The notes under the pieces: generated by a model
What the model was told of the DNA's origin: nothing
Database searches by the model: none
The model's input: only the letters and a program-made list of their open reading frames with translations
Assembly (NCBI RefSeq): GCF_037975245.1
Contig: NC_092572.1
Span: 33,701,989 to 33,765,988, forward strand
Length of the DNA stretch: 64,000 nucleotides
Source of the DNA: Apostichopus japonicus
Lineage: Eukaryota > Echinodermata > Holothuroidea > Aspidochirotida > Stichopodidae
Direction: 5' to 3'
Made by a program: the position numbers and the translations under genes
In this document: one piece after another, positions 17,634 through 30,100 of the stretch
How positions within the stretch are numbered: position 1 is the first letter of the stretch
Layout of the letters: the number at the start of each line of letters is the position of its first letter

Positions 17634-18008
17634 CACTGGCGGAGCTAGGGGTATTGGTCAGGAGTGGAGAGAATGGTCTGAAGGGGCGCTTTCGACACTA
17701 TCTAAGCGGAGCGCCACCATTGGTTGGCGCGTAGCGTACATAAAATTTTTGAGTAAAGATACTCCCTAGATCGCCGGAAATGACCCTTTCCGGGCCTGGC
17801 TAATTTGCAGATAAACGAAGAATAAGGTGTTATCGCCAAATTACACGAACAAAATGTGACAAATGTCAATAAGTATATGAGAGCGCAATAAAAAAGTCAA
17901 TAATCTAGAATAAGTAAAAAGTGGTAAAGAGCTGAAAAAGGCGCCAGCAGTCCATTTGAGTCGTCAGGGGGGCATCCGCCCCCTGACCATATGGACGCTC
18001 CGCCACTG
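17634..18008. mobile_element. hAT-like MITE, 375 bp, second copy with 8-bp TSD
   Basis: The left end CACTGGCGGAGCTAGGGG (one base from the consensus CAGTGG) and right end GCTCCGCCACTG are flanked by CGCGGCGG on both sides (17626-17633 and 18009-18016), a perfect 8-bp duplication. The body is collinear with the copy at 15707-16082, including the module from CTATCTAAGC and the AGATCGCCGGAAATGACCC segment. The two were therefore mobilised independently from one family. Confidence 0.9.
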
Positions 18009-18217
18009 CGCGGCGGGGGTGCAGGCCCTAATTCGCCATTACTAATGTAAAAGAGAGTTTTGACATAATTGGACCTCCATGCTTTTTATACATCTACATG
18101 AGACATGTCGTTGTTTACATTAGCATCCCGCGGTATACTGAGCAATTTTACCGTACGGTACATGATGGCATGCAATGTAATAACCGATGCTTGCTTATAT
18201 GATATTAACATGAACAC

Positions 18218-18248
18218 GTTTTTCGCGCGCGAAGCGCGCAAAAATTTT
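18218..18248. repeat. GC-rich perfect hairpin
   Basis: TTTTTCGCGCGC followed by GAA and GCGCGCAAAAATTTTT forms a near-perfect stem of about 11 bp with a 3-nt loop in otherwise AT-rich DNA. It may be a MITE or Helitron end; the family was not recognised. Confidence 0.55.
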
Positions 18249-18357
18249 TGGTTATTTTTTCAGGCAAGTCGGACAGTTTTGAGGCTTTTCATCCTGGAAC
18301 GCCATTTTCATGCTCACTGATATGATGTATATCTGCTGTTTGCGTTACAAATTCGAA

Positions 18358-18600
18358 CAGGCGCGTAGCGAGGAATTTGCCAAGGGAGGGGCGAAGCCTG
18401 TAGGCAAATTATCTAAGCGTAGCGCCACCATAGGTTGGCGCGAAGCGTACAAGCAAATTTTGGCCGAAAATGTCTCCCGGATCGCTGGAAATGACACTTC
18501 CCAGGCCTTGTAAGTTGCCTCTAAGCACTTTCTATTTTGAAATTACTTAGCGATATCATTTAAAAAAATGCTGAATGGGGGGGGGGCGGGCGGTCGCCCA
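18358..18600. mobile_element. MITE fragment with CAGGCGCGTAGCGAGG end
   Basis: It starts with CAGGCGCGTAGCGAGG, then has AATTTGCCAAGGGAGGGGCG, the shared module ATCTAAGCGTAGCGCCACCA, and a GATCGCTGGAAATG stretch. The end and the CCTTGTAAGTTGC, ATTTTC and GCGATATCAT segments match the element at 19807-20035. The right end is a run of G followed by unrelated DNA, so the terminal repeat is missing. It appears to be the longer ancestor from which the 229-bp element lost its middle. Confidence 0.7.
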
Positions 18601-18884
18601 CATCCCAAAATGCGTCATGTTCCCCGACGACACGGTCGAGTTCGAGACCAGCCACAGTTGGTTTCATAGCACAATTCTACACACGCGTTATGATAGACCA
18701 TATATAGTATATATATAGATCATTAGTGAGAGAGGAAAATGGAAACGTCAAAACGTGGAGTTGTCGGTGTAAGGGGTAGGGTGAGTCACACTTTTACGAA
18801 ATCATTGATCCGTCACTGGCTACCCTTCAGCGCTGTAATGATGTCACTGTTCTTCTTTCTCTTCCCGGTGTCTTCGCGTTTTGC

Positions 18885-19058
18885 TTTTACTCCCTCTTTT
18901 TCTCCTTTTTCTCTCTTTCTTCTTTTTCTTTTCCCTTCCTTCCTCTCCTCCTCCTCTTTTTTCCCCTCTTTTTTCCTTTTTTCTTCTCTTTTTTTCTCTT
19001 CTCTTTTTCTTACCCGGGGGGCGCGCGCCCCCAACGCCCCCCCCTGGATACGCACCTG
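18885..19058 (-). mobile_element. MITE remnant with a polypyrimidine tract
   Basis: The right border at 19058 reads CCTGGATACGCACCTG, the complement of a CAGGTGCGTATCCAGG end like that at 16955. Inside is a C/T tract of about 130 bp (18890-19017) followed by a CCCGGGGGGCGCGCGCCCCC block. No second terminus was found. Lys/Glu- or Phe/Ser-rich frames here come from the tract and are not genes. Confidence 0.5.
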
Positions 19059-19066
19059 GTATGGTC

Positions 19067-19798
19067 ATTGTAATACAATGTAGCTGGTGATATATCCGTC
19101 GTGTGACTACACGATGAATATCATATATCCAGTTTACTGTGAAACGTACTATTAGAGAGTAGAGAGTTAAGTTATACAGGAAGGAAAAACTACTTTAGAT
19201 GACTTGATTATACATATCAGAAATGTTCTACTTTCGATTGAGTATGTGTACGTGCATAGCACAAAAGACAATCAACCTTTGAACCGTGGAGCTCAATGCA
19301 CAGTCGCGTACGTGTCGTGTAACAGTGGGCGTTGTTTATCAGTCACGCGATCAGTATTGATATGTACAGAGCTGTTCAGTGTAATAATCTGCTTTCATAT
19401 TGCCACTCTCACAACTCATTTCTATTTATCGTATTTCAATAACGTCATTATTTGGGGTAACTTCGTCCTCTTCGGGTTACATCAAGGTACTATTCGTGAT
19501 CATTTTCAGCTCGGGTGTGTTTTAAGTTGACGAAGAAGGATTCAAAGGATCCTTGATTCACACGGCAACATCACACAAGTGGATTAGAGCGGCTTTCAAT
19601 GTAAGTGTTACCCTTTCTGTGTGTATTACAGCAGTACACAGTTATAAGTATTATATATGTCAATGGCTGTGGTTTAGAAGGTAGCGTTATGGGGTACTCC
19701 GGTAGCGGGTGTACTGTGACACATAAGTTTAACGAGACAGGTAGTCTATCGTGTTCATTAACAGAGACCACTATCTTAATACACTGCTTCTAACGCTA
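19067..19798. other. No gene seen; possible upstream region of the receptor gene
   Basis: Unique DNA with no recognisable coding exon. The segment ending TTCAAT before GTAAGT at 19600 could be the end of an untranslated first exon, but nothing else supports it. Confidence 0.3.
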
Positions 19799-19806
19799 GA
19801 TATAGT

Positions 19807-20035
19807 CAGGCGCGTAGCCAGGAATTTGCCAAGGGAGGGGCGAAACTGTAGATTCGGCATTGATGCCTCCCAGATCGCTGGAAATGGCACTTCCCATGCC
19901 TTGTAAGTTGCATCTTAGCATTTTCTCTGTTGAAAATACTAGCGATATCATAAAAACATTAAAAATTTTCTTTAAAAATATGCTCAGGGGGGGGCAGCTG
20001 CCCCCTTCGCCCCCACCCCCTTGGCTACGCGCCTG
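19807..20035. mobile_element. hAT-like MITE, 229 bp, with 8-bp TSD
   Basis: The terminal inverted repeats CAGGCGCGTAGCCAGG and CTTGGCTACGCGCCTG are nearly perfect, and GATATAGT lies on both sides (19799-19806 and 20036-20043), a perfect 8-bp duplication. It shares sequence with the fragment at 18358 but lacks the CTATCTAAGC/GGTTGGCGCG core, so it looks like an internal-deletion derivative. A G-run and the complementary CAGCTGCCCCC palindrome sit near the right end. Confidence 0.9.
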
Positions 20036-20043
20036 GATATAGT

Positions 20044-21049
20044 TATTTCAATGTATACCCTTTACCTATAAACCTTTTCTACTACAGGAAGTGTAGGTTA
20101 AAAACTTCCTGCTCATTCTAAGTAATATGTGTTTCATAATGGCAGATGATCTTGACAAGCTATTACAGTCCTGATATATAATGTTAACTAACATTATTAA
20201 ATTTCATAAATTGTTTACTTATTTATTGTATTGTTTTCGTACATTGCGCATGGAGAAACACAAACAATAATACTATTGTCAGATACGTTCATCAAATTTT
20301 GTGATGAATTAAGATTTCCGGTGATTATTTTAGACAATGAACTTCAGTTCAGCTATGGGAATATTCTTTGACTGGATTGATATTAGTATATCAGGTTTAA
20401 GCGTGAAGTTATTATAGCGTTATTACTGTAGCTTACATATCACTCCATAATAAAACATTCACTCCTAGTGAGTGGTCAAACTCGATTCAGATGAAAAACT
20501 GTAGACTCCTCTTGATGCTCTTGCAGTGTAGACCTATTGTCAACTCGTAAAATACTTACTTCATTATTGGAAATTTTAATGAGAGAACTAACATGTTTGG
20601 GATCAATATTTCTTACTGTTACACTATTTTGTTTATGTACATCACACTTGGTATTTATCATATCATTTGAATCTGTATTTGAGGTACATGTACAAAAAGG
20701 ATATTTGTACTAAATATAATGTAATTTGACTGTACTTAGTACAACACATTAATTCTTCCAAAGATTCAATCACTTCTGGGACGCACTTATGTTATGTATA
20801 TTTTTCGACATCAATGAAACCTTGTATTCAAATTATGTGTTCCGAAAGTAGCCTATTGAACATGTCTACATAGAACAAACAACGCTGTGCGTATCTTAGA
20901 CATATTTATATATATATATATATATAGTTTTCAAATCAGTATATGTTGGAGGTGCAATACTGCTTACTTATACGAAAGACAGAAACATTTTGCACTTGTG
21001 TTATATGATTAGTATGAACCTTTAATTAAGTACTATTATTTCGGTTTAG
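20044..21049. other. AT-rich DNA directly upstream of the gene, no gene seen
   Basis: No exon is supported. A short TA run lies at about 20898-20926. The segment ends in the acceptor-like TTATTTCGGTTTAG that precedes the first recognised exon, so the true transcription start must lie further left and was not identified. Confidence 0.4.
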
Positions 21050-21122
21050 TTGAGCAGGATCGTGCGAAGTTTTGAGATATCTGTCAGAAGATGGAAGTTT
21101 GGAAGCAGCCCGCCATCACACC
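21050..21122 (+). CDS. Exon 1: 5'UTR end and start codon
   Basis: The acceptor-like TTATTTCGGTTTAG precedes 21050. The ATG at 21091-21093 has A at -3 and G at +4, a strong initiation context. An in-frame TGA at 21073-21075 rules out an upstream start in this exon. The ten codons MEVWKQPAIT plus two bases (CC) reach the donor CC|GTAAGT at 21123. The leftover CC joins the single A that opens the next exon to make a Pro codon, so phase agrees exactly with the propeller exon 4.6 kb away. The exon is small, so the call depends on that phase match and the two consensus splice sites. Confidence 0.55.
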
Positions 21123-24100
21123 GTAAGTAATACCCTCTCTAGTAACCCGCCTTAATCAATTGCCTCTAATGTGACCCTCCTCCCACTTTACCGTATTAAG
21201 TCCCCCATCTGTTTAGACTGAAGGTTACACCCATCTCCTACTTAACAATGCTTTATTCTAATATGTCATAAATATATCCATGGGTTCCTTTCAGCGATGC
21301 TACGGTTAATTTCTTCCTCGGTTCTTTTTTCATTAAATTGGCGGAGGCATAAGGAATTTGTTTTATGGTGATGTCGTTATTTGTGCGGGTGCGTCTGTAT
21401 GTACGCGACACTGTGTTTGTAAACACAATAACTCAAAAAGTATATGATGGCCTAAGTTAATGCATTGTATATGGATTTGTCTTTAAGTTAGTAGAGGAAC
21501 CCAATTGATATTGGTGGATGCAAATAGACATACGACGTCAACTGATGTCAAGGTCTGAAAACTTTATAAACAAGATAACGTTAAACTTCTAGCCTTAAGC
21601 CAAGTTCGGATGGACTTAATACTTGGTGTGTGTAATTACTTTAATGAGGACAATAATTGCTTGTTTCATGTGGAGATTAAAGATCACCCGAGTTCAACAC
21701 AGGTTCAACACAGGTCTGTAAACCTTGTAAAAACTCTAAATTAAAGTTTAGATGAAATTCATACGTCGTGAATCCATCTAAGCTAGTTCAAAAAACTTAT
21801 TATGTTGTAATGAAGTCCGAAAATTAAAACTTTCTAATAACAATAATAATAATAATAACACATAATCTTTATATAAACATAACTCCAAGCTTAAAACATA
21901 CGTTGTAAGACATTTTACCGTAGTGAGTACAAAGAAAGCATTTTGTTATGTTCGTGTCAAAGCTCATGTGAGGTCAATAGTGGTCAAAGTCTGATATATG
22001 TTGTTGTGACAGTGCCACAACTATTGAAACTTGAATGGGCTGAATGTGTGGTATAGAGATCCATATTAGTGAGTGCAAGAATCATTATGTATTTATAGTG
22101 GAGGTCAAAGATCGTTTAAGGTTAACAGTGACGGAAGTCTGAGAATCATGTAAACACCATAACTCCAGAGGTGCAACTTAAATGAACTTCATAATTTGTA
22201 GTGCATTCACCTGGGTCAGTACAAATATATTGCTTTTTATGAGGTCAGAGGTCATTCTATATAAGACGTCAACGTCACTGATACATTCAGGTCTCACCCG
22301 TGTGTAGAAACAAGCAGGTATGCTTAGCACACAGACCTATAAATATAGTATTACTCACTGATGAAATCTCAGTATTCATTAATGCGGCCGTAAATCTAAT
22401 TTTAAATTCTTCATCTCTCTTCATAATGAAGCAAGAGGGTTGCGCTCTCGTATTTGAGGCTGTGGAATATAATACTAGAAATAATGAGGAGAAATGCGGA
22501 ATTTATATATTTTGATATTTAAAGGGAAGTCTTATAGTTGGTGTGTATTAGGTTGTTTTGTTGAGATACATTTCATAGTAAAAGGCAGTGCGTTTGCAGA
22601 TAAATGTAAACAACCGTTACTTGTTAGTTATACATGTTGCATTGGCGGCAACTAGTTCGTTTTCATAGCATCGTTTCCCGACAGCAAATAGTCTTCAAGG
22701 AAACCTCACGATAGAGCAGAATATCAAACAACATTAACAAGTGACATTCAAAACCTGTCAATCAGAAGTTTGAAACTGAAACTAGAACGATTACACTGAA
22801 ACTAGAACGATTATTCCGTTCTTAAATTTAGATTAAGAAGTAAATTAAACCGTTGTATATCCATGTCACAATAAACATAAGTGCTTTGACTGCTATATGG
22901 TGCAGACGGAATGGTGGTAACTGGAAACAAGCAGGAAAAAGTCAACTCTGAGGTAAACAAGTAGCTCCATCTATTGACGACGGACAAGACTTAGATACTG
23001 GCAGCTTTGTTTAAATTCACTAGCTTAGACAGAGAAATGGCTAAGGGGCGTGGCATACGGTGAATCACATGTTAATTTAACGCCCCCCTCTGTTTTTGCG
23101 AGCGATTTATAGGCGTCTGCAGAAAATATCTGAGCGGTCAAACAAACATCGGGATCTCGATAACTGGTTCATTGATTTACATTAAAAGAATCATAATGTT
23201 AACTGCTTAATCGTCAAATATATTCGAAGGGGCCCGGTGGGGTTTAGAGGGCCAAGCCCTCAGACATTGAAGTGTTTTGAAATATTTAAGTGGCGTATAG
23301 CAAGGAGCAACAGCCCCCCCACAGCCCCCCCCCCTCCCCTCCAAATCGCTTTACTTACCATTTTGGTGGGTGTACGAAGAGACGTAAGAAAGTGAATTTT
23401 TTTTTTTTAAACGTTGTCTTTGGCGGATGGGTGCAAGGTTATTTATTTTCGTTGGGATCCGCCTTACCAGAATATTTACGCCGCGGTGTTATTTCTTTTC
23501 AAGAGGACCATTCCTCGGGATGTGTTTTTAGCCCTGGTGTGCTGGATCTGTGGAGGTTTGGATATTCTTGTTCTCGAATAACGCTTTGAAACACACTCAC
23601 ATATTACTTTTCAGAGAGATTTTGCTTTATATCACTGGAATTTTTTTAAAGCCCTGGTGGGGGGGGGGTGACGAATTCACCGGAAGCTGTTAAAGTGTGA
23701 GAAATTCCTTCGCAAAGACTTGGAAGCATAATAATAAATGTGAGAGAAATGAAGTACTTTTACATTAAGGGTACAAATAAATAAGTGGTTTCATTTCATT
23801 GTAATCCCGATTGGATATTCGTGAACACAATCAAGTGCTGAAATACTAACTAAGAGACAAACCGCACCGCTCCAACATCCCTCAAGGGGTGTAAAACCAG
23901 CCTGAAGTAGGTGTGATTGCCCCACCGCTCCCCTTGATTGATTGAATGTATGCTCCGTGTGATCCTTGTAGACTAGAGTTTCCGTTCAAACATTAATGTA
24001 TCATTTTACTTTTATTATTGATCTTATTGAATAGATGTCATACGGATAAAAGCCAGGTTTATCTATGAATGATTAGCCAGGTTTATTATTAACGTACCAT

Positions 24101-27100
24101 TAATGTAGTTTGTCGTATAAATGAGGTATTTGTATGATTTGATTTGATTAGTGAACAATGAAGAGCTGTAGATATTTCAAACGAAAGTATAATTTAGCTA
24201 TAGGCATTTCTCATGCCATATACATTATACAACCACTATATGTCTTTGAAATATCCATATTATGTTGAACCAGAGGAACTTTACGCATGATCCCTTCCAT
24301 AAATCTATCTTTTGTGGTTCGCATTTCGGGTTTGGAGCTCAGAGAACAGATTAACGCCGTACACGGGCAATATCATAAATTTTGGTAATTCACTACAATA
24401 CTGCATAATATTTGAAATTCCCTTCTGTATGTGCTTCTTTGTGAAGGATGTAAGCGTAGGAAAGGGGTCCTTTTGTTCATGGAAATGAGCTTTGTATATG
24501 ATATGTCCTTACAATTAAGCCTGTCTTTGATAAGAAGATGACGTCCCCTAATGCGAAAAGCACATTGCGGCCGCTTTGTAGAGTGTAAAACTTTATTTCA
24601 TAATGAATTGTGGAAGCCCGCCATCTATTTTTACATTTTCGCTTTATTTACATTGGTATAGCGCCATCGATTTAAAAACTTTCGCCCCGTTGTGTATGTT
24701 TGCAAAATTGTGCAGAGGTCCTGGATCAGTTCTTTTCTGTTAGGTGTTGTACTTCTGATAGTTGGCCAAGAGACAAGTATCTTCCCACCCGAAATTAATT
24801 AATTAAAGGACTCTCTCAACAGAGGAAGAAGGATCAGTAGGGCGATATTGCTATGCATGCTGCAGACAACTGCAAGCTTTTTGGAGAATTAAGGTCCTTA
24901 AAGGTCGGTGTAGTCAGTATATGCATGCCCCAAATTACAGCACGCTAAAATTGCTAGAAGTATTCAAAATATACTTTCCTTCAGGTTTTTACTCTCAAAA
25001 TTGTTCTCATACATTTTTAAGGAACACACAAGATGACTGAAAATCCGAGTGAGGAAAACTTCCTTGGTTGAAATTAAAACAGTGTAAGAATTTTGACCAA
25101 AGGTGACCGGCATATTTGAATATAGGCCTATAACATATTTGGGGTCAACAGCTAGTATATAAATTAATTGTTTTACTTTTTTTACGTTCTTTTCTTAATT
25201 TGCACGGGAGGGGTCAGCCAGCTGAGAATATAATAAACATAATCACCAGCGGCTATATATTTCTAGCTTCTGAGTAACCTATTTAAGCCCTCGCGCCTCA
25301 TTGATCCACAATTATTTTTTTACTTAATTTTTAAACTAAGAAATCACAGCATATTGTTCACCCGTGATACGGGTGCTCAACGAAAGCCCGTTTTACGGGC
25401 CAGTCGCTTATTATACTGTATGTCCTATGACTGAGTATGAATTGATACACTCAATCGTGTAAACAGCTGTAGTATACTCCATATCCCAAAGCTCGTGTTT
25501 ACAGCGAAATTCCTCTCAACATGTTCGCAAATATACTCGATCCGTTAGTTAATTGTTTTGTTGTTTGTTTATTTCCTTATTTATTTGTTTATTATTTGGT
25601 ATTGGGGGAGGCTGCTTCAGCTTCCGATATTTTCTTGTTTTTATAATGAACACATTTCCAGCTCCTATATGCATAGTGTCTGACAACATTCTCCGTTACC
25701 ATGGATACGGCCTTGTAAACTTGACCTAATATTGTACTTTTTTGCCTTGTATATAATAGAGTTCATCGTACACAGTTGCCCAGGTTTACCGGTGAAGGCG
25801 ACTATCTGTGCGATATGACGGTGGATTCTACCAAAGTTGCTATTAGCGGTTACAACGAAGACACACGGACATCATTCATAGACCTGTTTGCATTAAATAT
25901 TCCTGATTCTTCGTCGCCATTTATAACTCGGTTTTATTCTAAAGAATTTAAGAATCATTCAAGATGGCGGCCTCGTCATGTTTCATTCTTGGATGATTCT
26001 CGTATAGTCACTGTGTGTGATGATCAGTTGGATGTCTTCGATATCAAGACAGACGACATACCCACACACAGTGATCAGTTACGCGATGGAGAAGCCAAGT
26101 GTATGACTGTCAGAGAGGGGGAGATATTTATTGGTTTGTCTTCTGACGAGGTGATTGTGTTTGATTTTAGTTTAAATAAAATCAAGACAATCACCTTTGA
26201 AGGATTAGGAGGTGATTATCCTGTAGATATAACAGTTTATGGAGATAATCTGTTTATATCTACAAACAAGTTTAGAGCCATTAGATACAACATGGAGGGA
26301 GTGATGTTACATGAATACAACACACCAGACTACTCATATACACGCAGTATCACTGTAAGCAGTGAGTTTGGTCTGGTGTTTGTATCATGTTGGCTCCATG
26401 CTGCTGCTGCTGTTGTTGTTTTCTCTCTCTCTGAGAATCATAAATTGTTTACTTTCCGAGTTATTGATGCGACGTTGCCTAGAATCACGATAAACGATGT
26501 AAACAGGTTTATGTTAACAGCAACAGCAAGACGAGGAACACTGAGAGTATACAGCACAGTAAGTACAGTAGGATAGTGTAAACAAGTAAACATAGGAATT
26601 TTATTTAACATCTAGAATAATGAAAATAGGCTAGAAAAACTACCAAGTTAGGTATCAGTGACTGCGAACATTTCTGTAGATTACGTTTATTTGTACTGTT
26701 TTTGCGAGTCTTGGAAATAATATGAAATTTGGGACTAAAATTTTAATAGGATTGAAGCAGCAAAACCTCTTAGAGCAACACATACATACAGTACAGTGTA
26801 AATTAATTCCAAAATCCTCTGAAATTTCTTGCGTTATAAAGAACTGTGTAGACCTCCAATAGAAACATATTTGGGCTCGGTGCATACGAACATCTCCTAA
26901 GAGCACACTTATTGCTATTTTGTGGCAATATCAATAAATTTAGAGGGAAAATGAGAAGAAAATTGTAATAGGATTAAAGTAGCAAAACCTCTCATAGCAA
27001 TTACATACATACAGCACAGGGCGAATAATTGTCAAAATCCTCTGAAAGTTCTTGCATTATAAAAAACTGTATAGACCTCCAATAGAAACATATTTGGGTT

Positions 27101-30100
27101 CGGTGCATACGAACATCTCCTAAGAGCACACTTATCGCTGTTTTAAGGCAATAGGAATGAATTTAGAGCGAAAAGAGAAGACAAATTGTGTAGGGTTAAA
27201 GTAACAAAACCTCTCATTGCAACACATACATACAGTACAGGGCGAATAATTGTCAAAATCCTCTGAAAGTTCTTGCATTATAAAAAACTGTATAGACCTC
27301 CAATAGAAACATATTTGGGTTCGGTGCATACGAACATCTCCTAAGAGCACACTTATCGCTGTTTTAAGGCAATAGGAATGAATTTAGAGCGAAAAGAGAA
27401 GACAAATTGTGTAGGGTTAAAGTAACAAAACCTCTCATTGCAACACATACATACAGTACAGGGCGAATAATTGTCAAAATCCTCTGAAATTTCTTGCATT
27501 ATAAAAAACTGTATAGACCTCCAATAGAAACATATTTGGGTTCGGTGCATACGAACATCTCCTAAGAGCACACTTATCGCTGTTTTAAGGCAATAGGAAT
27601 GAATTTAGAGCGAAAAGAGAAGACAAATTGTGTAGGGTTAAAGTAACAAAACCTCTCATTGCAACACATACATACAGTACAGGGCGAATAATTGTCAAAA
27701 TCCTCTGAAATTTCTTGCATTATAAAAAACTGTATAGACCTCCAATAGAAACATATTTGGGTTTGGTGCATACGAACATCTCCTAAGAGCACACTTATTG
27801 CTATTTTGTGGCAATATGAATAAATTTAGAGGAAAATGAGAAGAAATTTTTAATAGTATTGAAGTAGCAAAACCTCTCAATAGCAACACATACATTCAGT
27901 ACAGGGCAAATAATTGTCAAAATCCTCTGAAATTTCTTGCATTATAAAAAACTGTATAGACCTCCAATAGAAACATATATGAGTTCTGTGCATACAAACA
28001 TCTCCTAAGAGCACACTTATGGCAATTTTTTGGCAATATCAATCAATTTAGGGAAAAATGAGAAGAAAAATGTTAATAGGATTGAAGTAGCAAAACCTCT
28101 CATAGCAATTACATACATACAGCACAGGGCGAATAATTGTCAAAATCCTCTGAAATTTCTTTTATTATATAAACTGTGTAGACCCTTAATACAGTTCTGT
28201 TACTAGGATTTAAACAGTCTTGAAACTCGCTCAGAAAAACTAATGTCCCTGCAGTCCATGCCCTTTAAAATACCCGTACATGAACACACAATACTTATAA
28301 TGACTCCTGACAAGACATTGGCTTGTGCTCAACAGAAGCCCATAGTTATAGGTCAAGAAAGAAAAATCAAATTCATGATGAATTTTGTAGCTACTTAACA
28401 GCAACAAAACTGTCAAGTTCGGGAGCGGGAAATTTTTCAGTAAACTCTAACGGGGAAATCCCTCATCTAGTAATAATAACAAAAACAAGTAGCACTCTAA
28501 CCACTTCGGCCATTTGCAACTTCTGACTTAGACAACAGGTTGCCATGGCAACAAGCACCTTTGTTTAGGCTGCATGTAAATAAGCAACCCCTTGGACTAA
28601 AAGTAGGCTACAAAGCAGAGACTATATCACATAGAATATCAGCTTTATCTGGTCTGATGGAATCTGTACCAATTAGGAGTGACTATTAGGGCTGCTAATA
28701 CTTGCTAACATTTTAACAAAACCTTAATAGAGCCTCAGTCCTATCTACTTAAGTATATTGCTACAAATCTTTCAACCCAGAAGTTGATGGAATGTTCAGC
28801 AAATCCTGTCACCATGGCAACTAGTAAAAGTGTAGCATTGCATCATGGGATCTAAACATAGCTCGAATAGGCGACACTTATACCAACTGAAAAATAAATT
28901 TGAGTGCATTAGAGTGACGGGTAATGCTTGACATAATCACAGCAATACATTATAAAACTAATAAATATCCCAATGTGGGTTCTCGTTGGACCAATAACCT
29001 GAAGCACTTTCAATTCTCTCACATTAATTCAATGTAGGTTAGGACTTAACCATACACACATTATTGCTGAGGGCATATAAGTGCCATAATAACCCTGTAA
29101 ACAGCTATTAAACAATGTTCAGTTAAAAATGATACAGAATTTGCACACATTACAATAGTAATTACTGTACCTGTAGACTCACTATAGCTGTTACTGGTAT
29201 TAAGTCCTAAATAATAAATACATTATTTGTGCATTCTGCCATCATAGGAGATCAATGTACTAATTAATTCCAAATTACACTTAATAAGGGCTGCTACTCT
29301 GTACGCACAATGAAACTGACTAGGCTCCTGAGGTGTTTGGGGCAAAGTTAAAAGATGAACTCTTCACCTGTATTGAAATTAATGTAACTAATTTCTAACT
29401 GTCTTATAGCTTGTCTCTAATGCAGATGCATGACAGCTTGGAGTGTCTTGATGAATGGTAGAGTTGCTTGCAAACTTAAGTGTTTTTGGTTCCTTGCTTT
29501 TTATGCATTCAACTTGGTGTGTGTGTGTGTGTGTGTATGTGTGTGTGTGCGTTTGTTTTGCCATCTGACCGAGGACTTGAACGAAAGAATTTCAGGTCCT
29601 CGGTTGTGATTTCTAAAGAATCACCACGTCCTGGGAAGAATTCTATTGTATGGGGTATTGTTAAGGTTAGGGTACGTGGATTTGAACAATGGAAAATACA
29701 ATGGGGTCCTTGGTCTGAATGTAATACAAACACGTGGATGTGTCGCTTGGCTTGTGTACACGATATCTCAATAAGGAAATGATGTATCATGATCAAATTT
29801 GGTGGGTGGATAGCCCATAGTAAGAGAAAATCCCTATTGTTTTTGGTGCCTGCAAAGGTCAGTTAGATGCCAAAAACCAATATATTAAAAACAGCAAGAA
29901 CTCCCATTGAGAGGTTCTGACATGGTTGCTATTTTGGGAGTAGTTGTGAATGGGGTAAGGGATTGTTTCCACGGTCAAGTAATTGAAGGTCAACAAAGGT
30001 CAATTAGGGGTCAAAAACTAGTATTTTAGCAATAACTTGAGAACAAAATGTCCGTTAAGGTTGGGTGTTATGCTATTGTAATCCATTAGTCGACCCGCAT

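Noticed and set aside
18739-19090. Frames rich in Phe/Leu/Ser or Lys/Glu/Arg
   Set aside because: They are both strands of a polypyrimidine tract inside a MITE remnant.
19204-19530. 108-codon plus-strand frame
   Set aside because: It has no domain, mixed codon use, and lies in DNA without splice or conservation evidence.
20476-20661. Minus-strand 61-codon frame
   Set aside because: It has no recognisable motif, no splice support and no repeat or neighbour context.
25359-25400. Hammerhead ribozyme (GAAA between two stems)
   Set aside because: The CUGAUGA core and a correctly placed cleavage triplet are missing.
26655-27895. Repeated minus-strand 72-codon frames with CMCCNERFCYFNP
   Set aside because: They repeat once per 221-bp unit with no splice or start context; they are shadows of the tandem array.
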